DNA from: Paraspadella gotoi
Taxonomy: Eukaryota; Chaetognatha
NCBI GenBank assembly: GCA_051294375.1
Contig: CM119270.1
Location: forward strand, 16,081,562 to 16,145,561
Length of the DNA: 64,000 nt
Reading direction: 5' to 3'
Below the pieces are notes generated by a model that was given only the letters and a program-made list of their open reading frames with translations, was not told the DNA's origin and did not search any database. A program made the translations under genes and the position numbers. Shown piece by piece: positions 1 to 10,920 of this stretch. How positions within the stretch are numbered: position 1 is the first letter of the stretch; every line of letters starts with the position of its first letter.

Positions 1-143
1 GATTGTTTGAATTAATCGGACGAATTGATCTTTTCAAACGATTAAAAGGAATTATTGATTTATTGATGGGTTGATTTATTTATTAATTGGTTAGAGCGAT
101 TCATTTTTATTATATTACTGATTAAAATAATTTAGAACACGCT

Positions 144-619
144 TTACATTGGAGTCGCGCATCCGCACAAGTCCTCGTATCTGGATTTGAGGCGATGCTG
201 ACAGGCGGTACACAACCAGGCCGTCTCCGAGAACTGCATCCGGCTGAGGAGGCCTGAAACGAGGCGTAATCACATCAAAAGGATAATAATAGAAGGTTCA
301 ATCGATCAATAGAAGTCAAACCAATCACGAATAAATCAAAACCTTTCAGTTTGGTCTTTAGCGATAGTCCCGCCTCGTCGTCGTACGCGTAGATGAATTC
401 GCAGATTTCTCTCATGCAAGCGTCCACCTGCGATGGTGAGAAGGTGGGTATCACTCACGACTCGTCTCACATGTCAGTCTCCTTTCTCTCAATTTTTTTT
501 TAAATCCATCACCCGCGAAAGACCCTCACCTCGTCCAACTGACACTTCTTCTTCTCCGGACACAACGAGCACCAGGGATTCGGATCCCCGCACGCGCAAT
601 TCCCGCGCGCATGCGTCGT
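144..619 (-). CDS. Small cysteine-rich protein, 3' exons of a partial gene
   Basis: Three exons in phase on the minus strand: 530-619, 343-427 and 144-253 (stop TAA at 144-146), giving 94 residues with no start codon seen. Boundaries fit AG/GT rules: acceptor before 619, donors GTGAGG after 530 and GTTTTG after 343, acceptors before 427 and 253. Phases join exactly (0, then 1/2). The product has about ten cysteines, including motifs GNCACGD, CSLCPEKKKC and WLCTACQHR and the C-terminus DLCGCATPM. This suggests a disulfide-rich or metal-binding protein; I do not recognise the family. The 5' end is uncertain because upstream DNA is a pyrimidine-rich minisatellite (about 690-800) and a SINE. An in-frame extension through the minisatellite would read Pro/Cys repeats (RPDPC units), which I regard as intronic or intergenic. 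Confidence 0.5.
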
Positions 620-689
620 CTGACATCGGAGTCGATCGGTGAAGGCGGCGCGCGACGGACGAGTCTCTATTGTTCGCGGGTTACATCCG

Positions 690-805
690 GGTGCCGGAAG
701 GCAGGGATAGGGTTGACAGGGATCGGGTCGGCAGGGAGCGGGGAGGCAGGGATCGGGTCGGCAGGGATCGGGTCGATATCTCACGAGAGGAAGACAGGGA
801 TCGGT
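690..805. repeat. GATCGGGTCGGCAGG minisatellite
   Basis: About five imperfect copies of a 15-20 bp GGGATCGGGTCGGCAGG-type unit. On the minus strand it is pyrimidine-rich and lies directly upstream of the cysteine-rich exons, where it could act as a polypyrimidine tract. Confidence 0.6.
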
Positions 806-835
806 TCTAAGAAAGAAGATAGTGTAGGTGTGGTT

Positions 836-1085
836 TATACTTATGAAATTGGTACAACCAATATAAAAATTATCCATTCATTTAATAAATAAGCTATCTT
901 GCCCCTGACTTTGGACAGGCTTTGGTGGTTTAAGGCCTCCATCACTCTTACAAGATAATGACATAGCAGGTCCCTGCAAGCTTTCAATCAAGACTCTCTC
1001 ACAGTCTCGTTTATTCACTCCCAGAGTACCTGGCTTCCCTATCAATGAAGTGGAAAATATTTCAAAGAATGTTTCAATTGTATGA
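836..1085 (+). repeat. Interspersed repeat B (SINE-like), copy 1
   Basis: About 245 bp, beginning near TGAAATTGGTACAACC and including TTTGGACAGGCTTTGGTGG and CTATCTTGCCCCTGAC. Near-identical sequence recurs at 8,835-9,055 (plus), 56,402-56,545 (plus, truncated) and 58,283-58,372 (minus, truncated). The shared edges and truncated copies suggest a short retroposon. I see no clear tRNA A/B boxes, so its origin is undetermined. Confidence 0.65.
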
Positions 1086-1290
1086 AAAGACCACTCCCTT
1101 AAGTATTAGATCGGGGAATACTTATTGTACTCCGCACTAGCATCAAAATACAAGGAGCTGAATTTTATGAAATTGGTATAACTTTGACTAAAAATCATTA
1201 TATTTATAAAAAAAACCTACGGAAAGATAAGTTTCAAAAACTAAGTACGTCTTAAAATTTTATAAAAGCTAAGTCGAGCTATCTCTATCC

Positions 1291-1481
1291 TTACTCGCAA
1301 ATGGGCGTGGTCGGACGATCGCATCCGCATTCTGCCCCGCAGCCGGCGCCGCAGCCCGTGCCGCAGCCCGGCGCCCCGGAGACGGCGTTGTCGCAGTCGT
1401 AATTGCAGAGTTTCGTTGCGAAGGGACGACAATCCCGTTTACCGTCGCTCGTGCAGGATTCCAAAGTGCAGTCTTGGAGGA

Positions 1482-1557
<76 letters not shown>

Positions 1558-2120
1558 TGGGGTGAGTTCTAAGTTTGGGAAGATAAGTTTTGTCATTGAC
1601 CGTTCACCTCCGTTTTCGCGACAGCATTTGACGAAGCATGGCATTCCTCTCTCTTTGCAGTACTCGTTAAAAGTCCTTCGAGCATTAATTATAAATAACA
1701 ATAATAATAATAACAATAATGAGTTCCATTTTATTAAGACTGCGTTTCTTTTAGACTCGTATCTTTCTTGATAACATCCAGATTCACAACGCTCCTTCAC
1801 TCGCCTCACGTGAGAACATTTCCGCCGATGATTTCGTCAAGCACCGCGTAGTTGCCTTTTCCTTTGAACTTGTTGTGCAGCGCCTCCTTTTTACTCACCT
1901 TCGGCGGGTGGAAGCGTAAAAACAAAATGGCATCGGGGAAGAAAATTAGATATTGAAACTGTTTCGCAGCTTTCCCTACTAAATATTCACTAATTAACGC
2001 TTTATACTTCTACAATATATTAATATATAATATAATATATTGAAATCTTACCGCCAATTTCGTCCAATAATCTGTGTAAAACTTGGGATCGCTAAATTCG
2101 TCTTTGTACTCCGTAATCAT
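1291..2120 (-). CDS. Cysteine-rich small protein with GC-repeat C-terminus
   Basis: Four-exon model: 2052-2120 (ATG), 1810-1898, 1608-1675, 1291-1472 (stop TAA), 135 residues. All phases agree (0, 2, 1) and every junction has GT/AG: donors GTAAGA, GTGAGG, GTGAAC. The N-terminal half is charged (SDPKFYTDYWTKLA). The C-terminal 70 residues carry about 16 cysteines, including CFVKCCRENGDC, CNYDCD and a Gly/Ala/Cys repeat ending GCGAECGCD. No signal peptide is visible at this ATG, so a 5' exon may be missing or the protein is cytosolic and metallothionein-like. The last intron's polypyrimidine tract has expanded into a 70-bp (CT)n run in the sense strand. The family is not recognised; it may be related to the cysteine-rich exons just downstream. 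Confidence 0.5.
1483..1554. repeat. (GA)n microsatellite
   Basis: Nearly pure GA repeat of about 70 bp inside the last intron of the cysteine-rich gene. It is (CT)n in the sense strand, ending a few bases before the 3' splice site. Confidence 0.9.
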
Positions 2121-2289
2121 GATTAGTTGACTAACGACAGCTAATTTATACGTCGATATTTATTAAATTTAAATTATACTAATAATCTGGCGCAGATTGT
2201 AAACCGTTTCTGAACGATATCGCAGTTTTCTGACTATCCGATTCTAGCTGCAAACTGAATGTAAAATCTATTTAAAAAATATTCTCAGA

Positions 2290-2920
2290 GGTCGGTATAA
2301 AACTAAAAGTTGGAAAACATTTTTTAAAAAAATTTTTGTCTCAAGGTTGCGTCTTAACTACGCATTGTTTATCATTTTTATTTTGTTCCGGAAGCCCAAA
2401 ACATCTCGTAAACTATTAAACTATGAAAATTAATCGTCGTACCAATTTTTAACAACAATTAAATTTTACCACCTTTTCCGCCAAAATTAGCGGTAGCCGA
2501 CCAAATTCAAATTTTAATGGGAAACAGCTTAAACTTAATCCATTATTGGTATTAATTATTGTATTAAAATAGTTTTTTTGCAAAAATGTTCCGAACCATG
2601 AGTAATTCGCTAATTAATATTATTATATTGCTATATAATGTCAAAAATTTTTGGGATATTTAAGTTTTTTTAATTGATTCTGATAGAGCTTAAAAAGTAA
2701 AGCAAAAAATATAATTACAACTTTTTAAAATTTTGATGTTTATTACTTAAAATTAGTAAAAACTATTAAAATAATCGGATGATGATGTAATGATGATTTT
2801 TTAAGGTTTTTACCAGTTTTGACCCACTTATCATCAAAATATTGAAAAAAGAATTATACTTTATGTAGACAACTTTTTATAAGCTATCTGAATCTGGTTT
2901 TTAAAATACAAAATTTAAAA
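2290..2920 (-). repeat. Interspersed AT-rich repeat E, copy 1 (reverse)
   Basis: About 600 bp of AT-rich sequence sharing ordered blocks with 5,230-5,800 and 59,195-59,830, for example AAGTATAATTCTTTTTTC and a (CAT)n run in the forward copies. Copies are diverged but collinear. No coding signal is seen. This accounts for most of the gap between the cysteine-rich gene and gene A. Confidence 0.5.
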
Positions 2921-3168
2921 AAAAAATTTTGACATTTCCTATCTATAAATAAAAAATTAATTACTAATGCTCTAGCCATTTTAGAAAATTTTGGTCCATT
3001 GAAAGTTTTCTCAGAAATGTATGAAGTTTCATTTGGAAATGTTCCCAAATCAAACTTCTGACCCACCCCATTGACAAAGTTTGGCTCTACCAAAATCAGT
3101 AAAAAAAAATTGACAATAATCTGACGACGATGATGCGGGCGAAAAAGCGAGAATTTAAAGTGGAAAAA

Positions 3169-3285
3169 TACTTTCCCGCCTTTTCCCGCCAAAGGTCTTT
3201 CCCGCCAAAGTGGTAAAATACTTTCCCGCCAAAGGTCTTTCCCGCCAAAGTGGTAAAATACTTTCCCGCCTTTCCCGCCAAAGGA
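3169..3285. repeat. TTTCCCGCC minisatellite (E2F-like sites)
   Basis: Seven copies of TTTCCCGCC in 117 bp, organised as an approximately 40-bp unit (TTTCCCGCCAAAG, TGGTAAAATAC). TTTCCCGCC matches the E2F/DP consensus TTTSSCGC, but the tandem structure alone explains the repetition. Confidence 0.75.
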
Positions 3286-3405
3286 CAAGTGTTCTCAACC
3301 ATATCTCCCCACATGTAAAATTAACTACTAGTTAATAACTAGGTGTGGAAATACTACCGCTACATAGGCATGGAATCCCCTCACCAAAATGGTCTTTCTT
3401 CTTCT

Positions 3406-6400
3406 TCACTTGGTCACACTTCCGAGCGCTTTGTCGAGGTTAAAAGAAAGAGAGAGAAAGAGGGAAAGAAAGAGGGAGAGAGCGGAGATTGACCGAGTTC
3501 CGCATCCACAGGGTAGATCTGTGATGAAAAGACGTTGGGTTGGAAAGAGAAACAATGAATTCGGATGGCGTTTGCGGTACAGGTTGGTTAGGACAAAAAT
3601 TTGAAAATATTTTCATTGTATTTGATCTTTCTTTTTTTGTTGTTTATAAAGGGGTTTAGAGAGAAAACGAAAATTTCGTTATAACAACAAGTGAATTTAT
3701 TAATTATTCGGACATGTTTCGACTCTTATGTTTTTGCGAGTTTTCATCAGCAACTGTTTGTTATAACGAAATTTTCGTTTTCTCTCTAAACCGAAAATAT
3801 TTTCAAAATAATATTTTATAGCAACAGCCGGGTTGCCTGTGATGCCCATTGGGATGGGGAATCTCAGTGTTGGCTTTGGGGGCTTCTGACCCTCAGTGAC
3901 GCCTCCAGTCTCTGGCGCGGTTACCCAAGGACGGTCTCGCTTTGCCAACGCAGAGGGAAGTCGTTAGGACTTGGGACTTGGGATGGTGTGTTCCCCCTCT
4001 GAGCCAGTGGATTTGGCTGAAGGATGGTGCACGCGAGGCGGTGTGAATATACCGCCACAATTTACAAATATTATGAAACAAAATTTGGCGAACACTTTGA
4101 GTTCGTTTAGGAAAATTTTAAGTTTTAAAACTTTGGATCGTTATTTTAACGGTGGCGTCTGTCAGTGTTCCGCATTGAAAATTCCGCATTGAAAATTACA
4201 AATTCAAAACTCACCGGGTGGTTCTTTCATATCCAACTCCGTAACCTGAAAAGTTAAAATTAAAATAAAATTAAATTAAATTAAAATTAAAGTTAAAATT
4301 AATCCATCTCTCATTCATTCATTTTTTTCCCCATTTTTGGATTCCGTAGCAACAAATTCACGGTCGCGACTTGCCTAAATAAATTCACTTCATATGAGTT
4401 TTTCTGCGTTCAAACAGTCGTCTGTCCATGCAATCAATTCCTTTTTATTTTATTTACCGAGGTATAATTTAAAAGCCATCCTATTTTAGTGAAGTTAAGT
4501 TGAATGTCGAAGTCATCCGGCTTGTTTTGCTCGGGGTCTTTCACAACCAAAGTGTCTTCCGTCCATTCGCTATAATAAGGGTTTTTCTCTCCCATATGCG
4601 TTAGGTATCTGTAAAAATATTACTTTAAAACTACTACGAGGTAGTAAGTTTCCTTAATATATAACCCCTGGAATTATTAGTCTGTGGTCCTTTGAGTTAC
4701 TATAAATAAGAACCCCCGTTTTATTCCAAACTCTTCATTTTTTAATAAATTTTAATTTAAAAAAAAAAAGTTTTTTTTTCTTCGGCAATGAATGTTTGGT
4801 TTATTATAAAATAAAAACATATGTTTCAACTCTTATTTTGCGAGTTTTTATCATAATTTGTATTTTACAATTAAAACAAACATTTGTTGCCGAAACAAAA
4901 AAGATATTTTTTTTCTTTCTGAATAAAGGATATAAACTGGCGCGTTTTTTTTTAACATGATTGTATATCATAGTTGTCTCAATTGAGTTTTTAATTTTGA
5001 AAATGATCGAATTTCCTTGTGATCCTGTAGCTTCATTAAAATGAAACAAATGACTCAAAAAGGATTCAAGGTACAGTACCTACTTGCCAAGTTTTAATCA
5101 AAGTAACCCAGTTATACAATATACATATATCTGTTACGCCTGCTTAAATACATAGAACAGATAGACCGACAGGCCACAAACCCAGTGTTGCTTAAAACTT
5201 AGAGAGTACACTCGAATTAGGGGGAAACTAACTCTGTAAGGTGGTTAAGAAATTTGAATTAAGCACCTGCTCAAACGAAAATTTAAACATTTTTTTAAAA
5301 AGTTGAATAGATAAAAATTTTTAATATTACTCCATTCTCCATATATTAATTTTTTAATATTTATTTATAAATAAGAAAGGCTAAAATTTTTTTCGGATTT
5401 TTTTATTTTTAAGATCAGATTCAGGTAGCTTGCAAAAAGTTGTCTACACAAAGTATAATTCTTTTTTCAATATTTTGATCATAAGTGTGTGAAAAATATG
5501 AAAAACTATTTATAATCATCATCATCATCATCATTTTTCGATTATTTTATTACTTTTTCTTAATTTTGACCAAGAAAACCTAAATATTTTTGAAAGTTGT
5601 AGTTAAATTTTTTATTTAACTTTTTATGCTCTATCAGAATCCATCAAAAAAAGTTAAGATTGATTAAAAAATTTTTTTCTCATTATATAGTAATATTGTA
5701 ATTTTAATAGCAACAATAAAAGCATTAAAATCAAACTTTTTTTAAAAATTCTTTTTTTACCTAAAAGTAGACTTCAAGACTAAAGTTTTAATTTCATAGT
5801 AGATTTCTACTCGAATCTAAACTAAAAACTGCCCGTAGTATTCTTACTTGTCAGTGTAATAGCCATATACGTTGGGCTGCACTGTATAGTTCCTGACTTG
5901 GTTATTAATGGCTGAATTGCCAAGACCCAACCGCTCATCGAACCAATTCTCAGTGTACAAGTTGGTCCAAGCTTTAACGTCCGCACAAAGGGCGTCGCAA
6001 ATAGGGGTGATCTCCTGGTAGTTGTCGGGCCAAGCGCCGCCAGGAACTCCCCAAGGATAGTGGTCCCTGTCTCCACCGAGATCCGGGCAAGCTCCACCCA
6101 CCAAACCAAACTTGCGCCTGTTAGGATGGTTGTGTCCGTACACGGGCAGCCCGATCATTTTGTGAATAGCGCTATCTTCCTCGATGGGCAGTTCGGGGAA
6201 GTAGAGAATCTAGGAGAGAGCAATTTGAAGATTGAAAATATAAACAAAGCTCCAAAAAGTTACGTATGCAAAAAAAATTTAGTTCCATATGCATAATCAT
6301 AAACTAAAGATTTTTCATTATATTCGTTTCACGAAAAAATTATTTTTTTAGTGTACAAGTTTCAGAAAATTTGTACAGTATGTAACGACGTAAAAATTAC

Positions 6401-9215
6401 TGAAAACAAAAATCTAAAATTACCAGAAAGTCGTGTCAAACGAATTAACGATTATGTCACAATCTAGCGAAGGTGAAGACTGAAGACTGAAGAGGCTTAA
6501 CAGGTTTACCTTTTTCCCCAAATTCGCAGTCAGTTGACGTTGTTTGAGTTGTTGCCAATAAAGACCGTCAGGGCGGACGTATGAAAACGTGGAGGTTCCT
6601 CCGGATGTGACAGAGTCAACTACGGCGATGAAGAAGATGATCAACTGGTTCTTGAGGGGCCGCTCCGCGAGGTAGAGCTCGTACTTCATCTTTGAGGCGT
6701 CGACTCTTTTGAAGTTGATTGTTTGCGGTCCCGCCGAACGCAATTCGTCTCGACTAGAGAAAGAGGTGTGGTAAGGAGACATCTAACTCTTCAAAGGCTT
6801 TATCATTTCATATTTTTCCGGAGAGTACTTATGACAAGATGGAAAAGGATGTCGTCACGCACGAGCATGGAAATTTAAACTTTCTTCCCTCAAACATGAT
6901 CTCCAATACGAACCGAATTTATAATTAAATTTTAATGAAAAATGACTCTGTGGCGGTAAATTCACACCGCCTCACGTCCAGCATCGTTCAGCCATTCCTA
7001 TTGGCTCAGAGTGGGAACGCACCATCCCAGCCGTTGTGTTCCATCTTCAGTCCTTATGACTTTTCTCTCCGTTTGTAAAGCCAGACCGTCCTAGGGTAAC
7101 CGCGCCAGTGACAGGAGGCATCACTACGGGTCGGAAGCCCCCAAAGCTTACCGTGAGATACCCCAACCTAATGGGCATCACTTGCAACCCGGCTGTTGCC
7201 ATAACTCACCTTTTTCGTTTAAAATCTGTTGATGCGTCGCCAATCCCGATGTTGATCCACAACCCGGCGTCGGGAAAATGCTTGAGTTGAACTACATTCA
7301 AATAATGTTCCTTGATATCCAGACCTGAGAAAACGGACTATGTCAAATAATATAATCATTAATCATCTGTGGTCTATAAAACATTGATGTTAAAGAGACA
7401 AAATAATAATTATGAATTGAGGAATAACCGTTCATAAATTACGTAGAGGTCACCTCTGATACGGACTACCATAGAACAGGGGGTTTTTTCCGGCCCGTCC
7501 GACATATCTGCTCGGTGGCTCGGTGACCATTAGGCTGGAAGGCCTCCGGGTTTGGAGGTGAATGACTCTGAATCTCTATGATTATAATCTTATAGTTTCA
7601 TAGCCTCATTATAAAGCATGAAATATTTTTCACGGATTAAAATCTACCGCTGACCTGCCCTTCTACCAAGTGGTCCAATCTTGTTTGCCATGGGCTGAGC
7701 AATAATATACTTCCAGACATCGGCTGCGTAGGGATAATTTGGTTGACCAAATAAGCAGTTAAAGATAGGCAGGTCGATGGGAACATGACCTTCGTAACTT
7801 TTATTGTACTTTTTGTGATAAATGGTGAGGTCGATGTAGTTGAGTGTATTGTTGGCAGAGACTAAATCCTTAAATTATGATTTTTATAAATGTAGAGTGT
7901 CATTAAACGTTTAAGGGTTACGATAAGTAAAAAAAAAAATCAAATCAAATCTCGCCTTCGGAAATTTGTATCCTGCCTCTCCTTCACCCTCCAGATAACT
8001 GGCGTAGTTGTTCTTGATTATATCGAACTGTTCGACAGTGAGATTCCGATAGTTTGGGTCCACGACCTTGTCGAGGCCCGTCTTGCCCGCTTTAAGATAT
8101 TCTCGGATGAACCCGTTGTCTTGCGCGCGCCAGAGTCCGTGCTTGGCTTCTCCGATCAGGGTAAGTACTTGTTCGTTGACCGTCAGATGGCGGTAGGTGC
8201 CTAGCAGGTCGAGGAAAAGCTTTTCGCCATTCCGCTCTGATAATACTACTATCTATACTATTATCTATACTACTATACTACTATCTATACCATGCGTTGC
8301 AAGAAATCCACTGAGGCTTGGCATGATGGGGATGTCCGAGTTCGTGGTGTAATAGTTTTCGTCGCAACCGTCTCTTCCATGCTCCGTTCCCTCCGTGCCA
8401 ACAAATTTCAGAAACCTTGCTGGTAGAAGAAAGATTTTTAAAAAAATTATTTAATACGATGCTCAATGAAGATAAAATTATGATGGACTAAAATCCACCG
8501 ACCGTTCATCAGCGGCCATTGCTGCAGGAGGCAAGTCATTCGCCTCCCAACCCAAAAGGTCCGGGGTTCTAGTCCGGTGGTCGCCTCGCAGTTAAGAGGG
8601 ACGGGGCGCTTAACCTGCCTGTAACATGGTGTTACTGCCTGATCCGAAGCTCAGGGACTGCTTTTATAGAACGGTTCTGTCACTAAAATCGTTCTCTTTG
8701 CAAGTTTATATGAGCAAGTAAACCACTGCAACTTGTGTTTTTCCCTTCTATTAAACTTCAACAATCAACATTACTTAACTGGTTTTTCCTATTCTTTGTG
8801 TTTTACTGCATGATTGATTGATCAATGATTTTCTGAAATTGGTACAACAAATTTTCCATTCTTTTAATAAACAAGCTATCTTGCCCCTGACTTTGGACAG
8901 TTTGGTGGTTTAAGGCCTCCATCACCTTACAAGATAATGACATAGCAGGTCCCTGAAAGCTTTCAATCAAGACTCTCTCGCAGTCTCGTTTATATCACTC
9001 CCAGAGTACCCGGTTCCCTATCATGAAGTGGTATAATATTTCAAAGAATGTTTCATTTTTATGTAATGACATTTCATATTTTTTTTTACACGGGGCGTTT
9101 TATTCTCACCCTTTTCTGGGCTTTTAGTTTGAGTACTGCAGGCTTTGACGCAGAGAATCGCAGTTGCTAACGCTGCGCCAGTCAGGAGAAGAGTCCTTCC
9201 AAAATAAAGCCTCAT
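3406..9215 (-). CDS. Gene A: diverged member of the A/B/D membrane-protein family
   Basis: Exons: 9110-9215, 8291-8419, 7956-8200, 7655-7868, 7210-7324, 6510-6753, 5848-6209, 4458-4608, 4215-4245 and, tentatively, 3406-3518, giving about 569 residues. Exon sizes 245, 214, 115, 244, 362 and 151 nt match genes B and D exactly, with the same phases. It starts with a signal peptide (LLLTGAALATAILCVKA). Conserved family blocks follow: LTLIGEAKHGLWR, PMANKIGPLGRRAG, GPQTINFKRVDASK, GLPVYGHNHPNR, GGACPDLGGD and DERLGLGNSA. Exons 1-8 are secure. The B/D-type Pro/Thr stalk and membrane exon are not seen. The proposed last exon gives LPCGCGTRS, a hydrophobic stretch (SISALSLFLSLFLSLSF) and NLDKALGSVTK, and is less certain. 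Exon 3 uses a GC donor (AAG|GCGAGA). Introns carry SINEs, hammerhead hairpins and repeat E. Function unknown; presumably surface or secreted. Confidence 0.75.
3655..3790 (-). ncRNA. Hammerhead-like motif in a hairpin (HHR1)
   Basis: On the minus strand the core CTGATGA lies at 3744-3750 and GAAAC-ATGTC ends at 3711. Stem II is ACTC...GAGT with unpaired bases at its base. Flanking arms 3655-3687 and 3761-3790 are nearly perfect inverted repeats forming a long outer helix. It lies in the last proposed intron of gene A. The core resembles hammerheads of Penelope-like elements; activity is inferred only. Confidence 0.5.
3821..4060 (+). repeat. SINE-like repeat C, copy 1
   Basis: 240-bp element beginning GCAACAGCCGGGTTGCCTG and ending with the hairpin GGCGGTGTGAATATACCGCC. 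Copies at 6,951-7,202 (reverse) and 53,752-54,005 (forward) are about 90% alike by eye. On the reverse strand it contains ACTGGCTCAGAGG, which resembles a tRNA A box, so a tRNA-derived SINE read from that strand is possible. Confidence 0.65.
4781..4894 (-). ncRNA. Degenerate hammerhead-like hairpin (HHR2)
   Basis: Inverted arms 4781-4801 and 4875-4894 flank a decayed core on the minus strand: the CTGATGA block reads TATGATA and GAAAC is preceded by GAGTT. It looks like an old copy of the same hairpin family as 3,655-3,790. Not expected to be active. Confidence 0.35.
5230..5800 (+). repeat. Interspersed AT-rich repeat E, copy 2
   Basis: Collinear with 59,195-59,830 (shared ATTAAGCACCTGCTCAA near the start, then (ATC)n at about 5,516-5,534) and with the reverse copy at 2,290-2,920. 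It lies in the intron between exons 7 and 8 of gene A. Confidence 0.6.
6951..7202 (-). repeat. SINE-like repeat C, copy 2 (reverse)
   Basis: Reverse-orientation copy of the 250-bp repeat at 3,821-4,060, starting TGGCGGTAAATTCACACCGCC and ending CCCGGCTGTTGCC. It abuts the 3' end of gene A exon 5 (intron side). Confidence 0.65.
8486..8705 (+). repeat. tRNA-derived SINE A, copy 1
   Basis: Starts near ATGGTGGACTAAAATCCACC (here ATGATGGAC...) and contains a T-arm/B-box-like element GGGGTTCTAGTCCGG. It shares CTGATCCGAAGCTCAGGGAC and GAACGGTTCTGTCAC with copies at 10,920-12,927 (split), 16,297-16,545 and 48,160-48,365. It lies in intron 1 of gene A. Confidence 0.7.
8835..9055 (+). repeat. Interspersed repeat B, copy 2
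   Basis: About 220 bp nearly identical to 836-1,085 with small indels, in intron 1 of gene A just downstream of the signal-peptide exon. Confidence 0.65.
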
Positions 9216-9349
9216 GGCCGAAGTTAGTTCCGGGCTGATCCTCTCGTGAAGGTTGAAATTACGTTTGGTACAGACTGATAAATCTTCAAATGAAGATGAT
9301 CGCTAACGAGACAAGGAGAAAAACAAGTTTGAGCAAACAATGTCGGATC

Positions 9350-10920
9350 TGCCTACGAAAATTAATTAATTAATTAATCGATTAATTAATTAATTTTAAT
9401 ATTTAATAATTAATTATAAATTTATATACAACTTATCATCATCGATGTCCTTAAAATAAAGTAAATGTGACTTATATTTTTTCCATTTAAACCAGAGATG
9501 TGGAAGCGATCGATTTTTCGCCGCTGCCAATCCGGCGCTTCCCAAGACCCCTCCCGCTCCCGTTTTCGGGTGCAATCCTTACTTTTTAAGCCCGGATCGC
9601 TTTCGATTTCGAGTGCACATCGCTTCCTTCCTTTAAAAATTTTACATTTGTTATTATTCATAAAAATATTCTCTTTAGACATGTAATTCATTGGTAGAAT
9701 AATTTTAAACAATCTTTTTTATTAACAAATAAAAAAAAAATTGTAAGATTTGTAAGAATCGTTCGAGTGGAAATGAATTTAATAAAAAAAAAAAAAAAAA
9801 CCTGTTTCCCTATTTGCTTTTTTTTTATTAAATGTAAATACTAGCTGCATTAATTATTCAATTAATCAATTAATTAATCAATAAATCATCAATTAACTAA
9901 TCAACTAATTAATCAAAAAATTAATGAATCAATTTTTTTATCAATCAATCAATTAATAAATAAATTAATTTATCAATCAACTAATTAATAAATTTATTTA
10001 TCAATAAATTATTAAAAGAACCAATTAATTAATTAATCAATTAATTAATCAATCAATTAAACAATGTCAGTGTTATCATTGTCGTCATCTCCAACATCAT
10101 TGTTGCTTTTTTCCTGGTCAGTGACCTGACAAAAAGACCTAAAAAATAACAGGCCTGATATAAATTTTATTTAATTGATCAATCAATCATTCAATTAATC
10201 ATGATGGTGTTATCCTCGTTGTCATCATCATCATTATCATCATGGTCATCATTTCTTTTGTCAAAATGAAAAGACGAAAAAACAAACAAGTTTGAGCTAA
10301 CAATGCCAGAACTGATCAGTTCATAAATTATTCAATCAATTAATCAAATATTCAATCAATCAATCAAAAAATTAAGCAATCAATCAATTTGTCATCGTCG
10401 GTGTTATCATTGTCGTGGCCGCCTTCATAAATTATTTAATTAATTGAAATTGTTTTATAATGTTTGCTGTGACTCAAAACAAGAATTTATAGAAAAATTT
10501 GAGGCGTATTTTTTGTGATAAAGAAAAACTGGTATTATCAAAAACATTAAAAAAGCAAAAATAATAAAAATATTAACAACAACAACTAGTATTTACATTG
10601 CTGAGAAAAAGGTCAGCCATGACAAGGTCGGGTAAGAACAGGTCATTCTTATTGACCACTACTGTACTACGGGTCACAAAGTACAAAGACTTTGTCGTCG
10701 TCTTCGTCATTGTATTCGTCGTCATTGTTGTTTTGGTTCAAATCATTTGAGCTCCCAAATGTTCGATATTATTCTTTTAATTAATCAATATGTAATTAAT
10801 TAAATAATTTATTATTTTTCAACTAATTAATTTATTACCGCTAATGATCGTGGGCAAATCCGGCATTGTTTGCTCAAACTTGTTTATTAATAATTTTGAT
10901 TTATTTATTTTATATATATT
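9350..10920. repeat. AT-rich low-complexity region (TAAT/TCAA repeats)
   Basis: Long runs of TTAATTAATTAATCAATCAA-type sequence at 9,360-9,420, 9,850-10,060, 10,320-10,390 and 10,780-10,850, separated by CAT-rich stretches. The phrase GAGCAAACAATGTCGGATC recurs near 9,330, and similar phrases lie near 10,297, 10,865 (reverse), 51,180 (reverse) and 52,198. I see no gene. Confidence 0.6.

Noticed and set aside
509-877. Pro-Cys repeat protein (RPDPC units) on the minus strand
   Set aside because: The repeat is a minisatellite and the frame begins inside a SINE-like element. Only the three downstream exons have splice support.
1291-4245. Fusion of gene A to the cysteine-rich gene downstream
   Set aside because: Gene A exon 9 ends in phase 1, and no acceptor before the cysteine-rich exon at 2,052-2,120 restores that phase; its ATG model is self-consistent.
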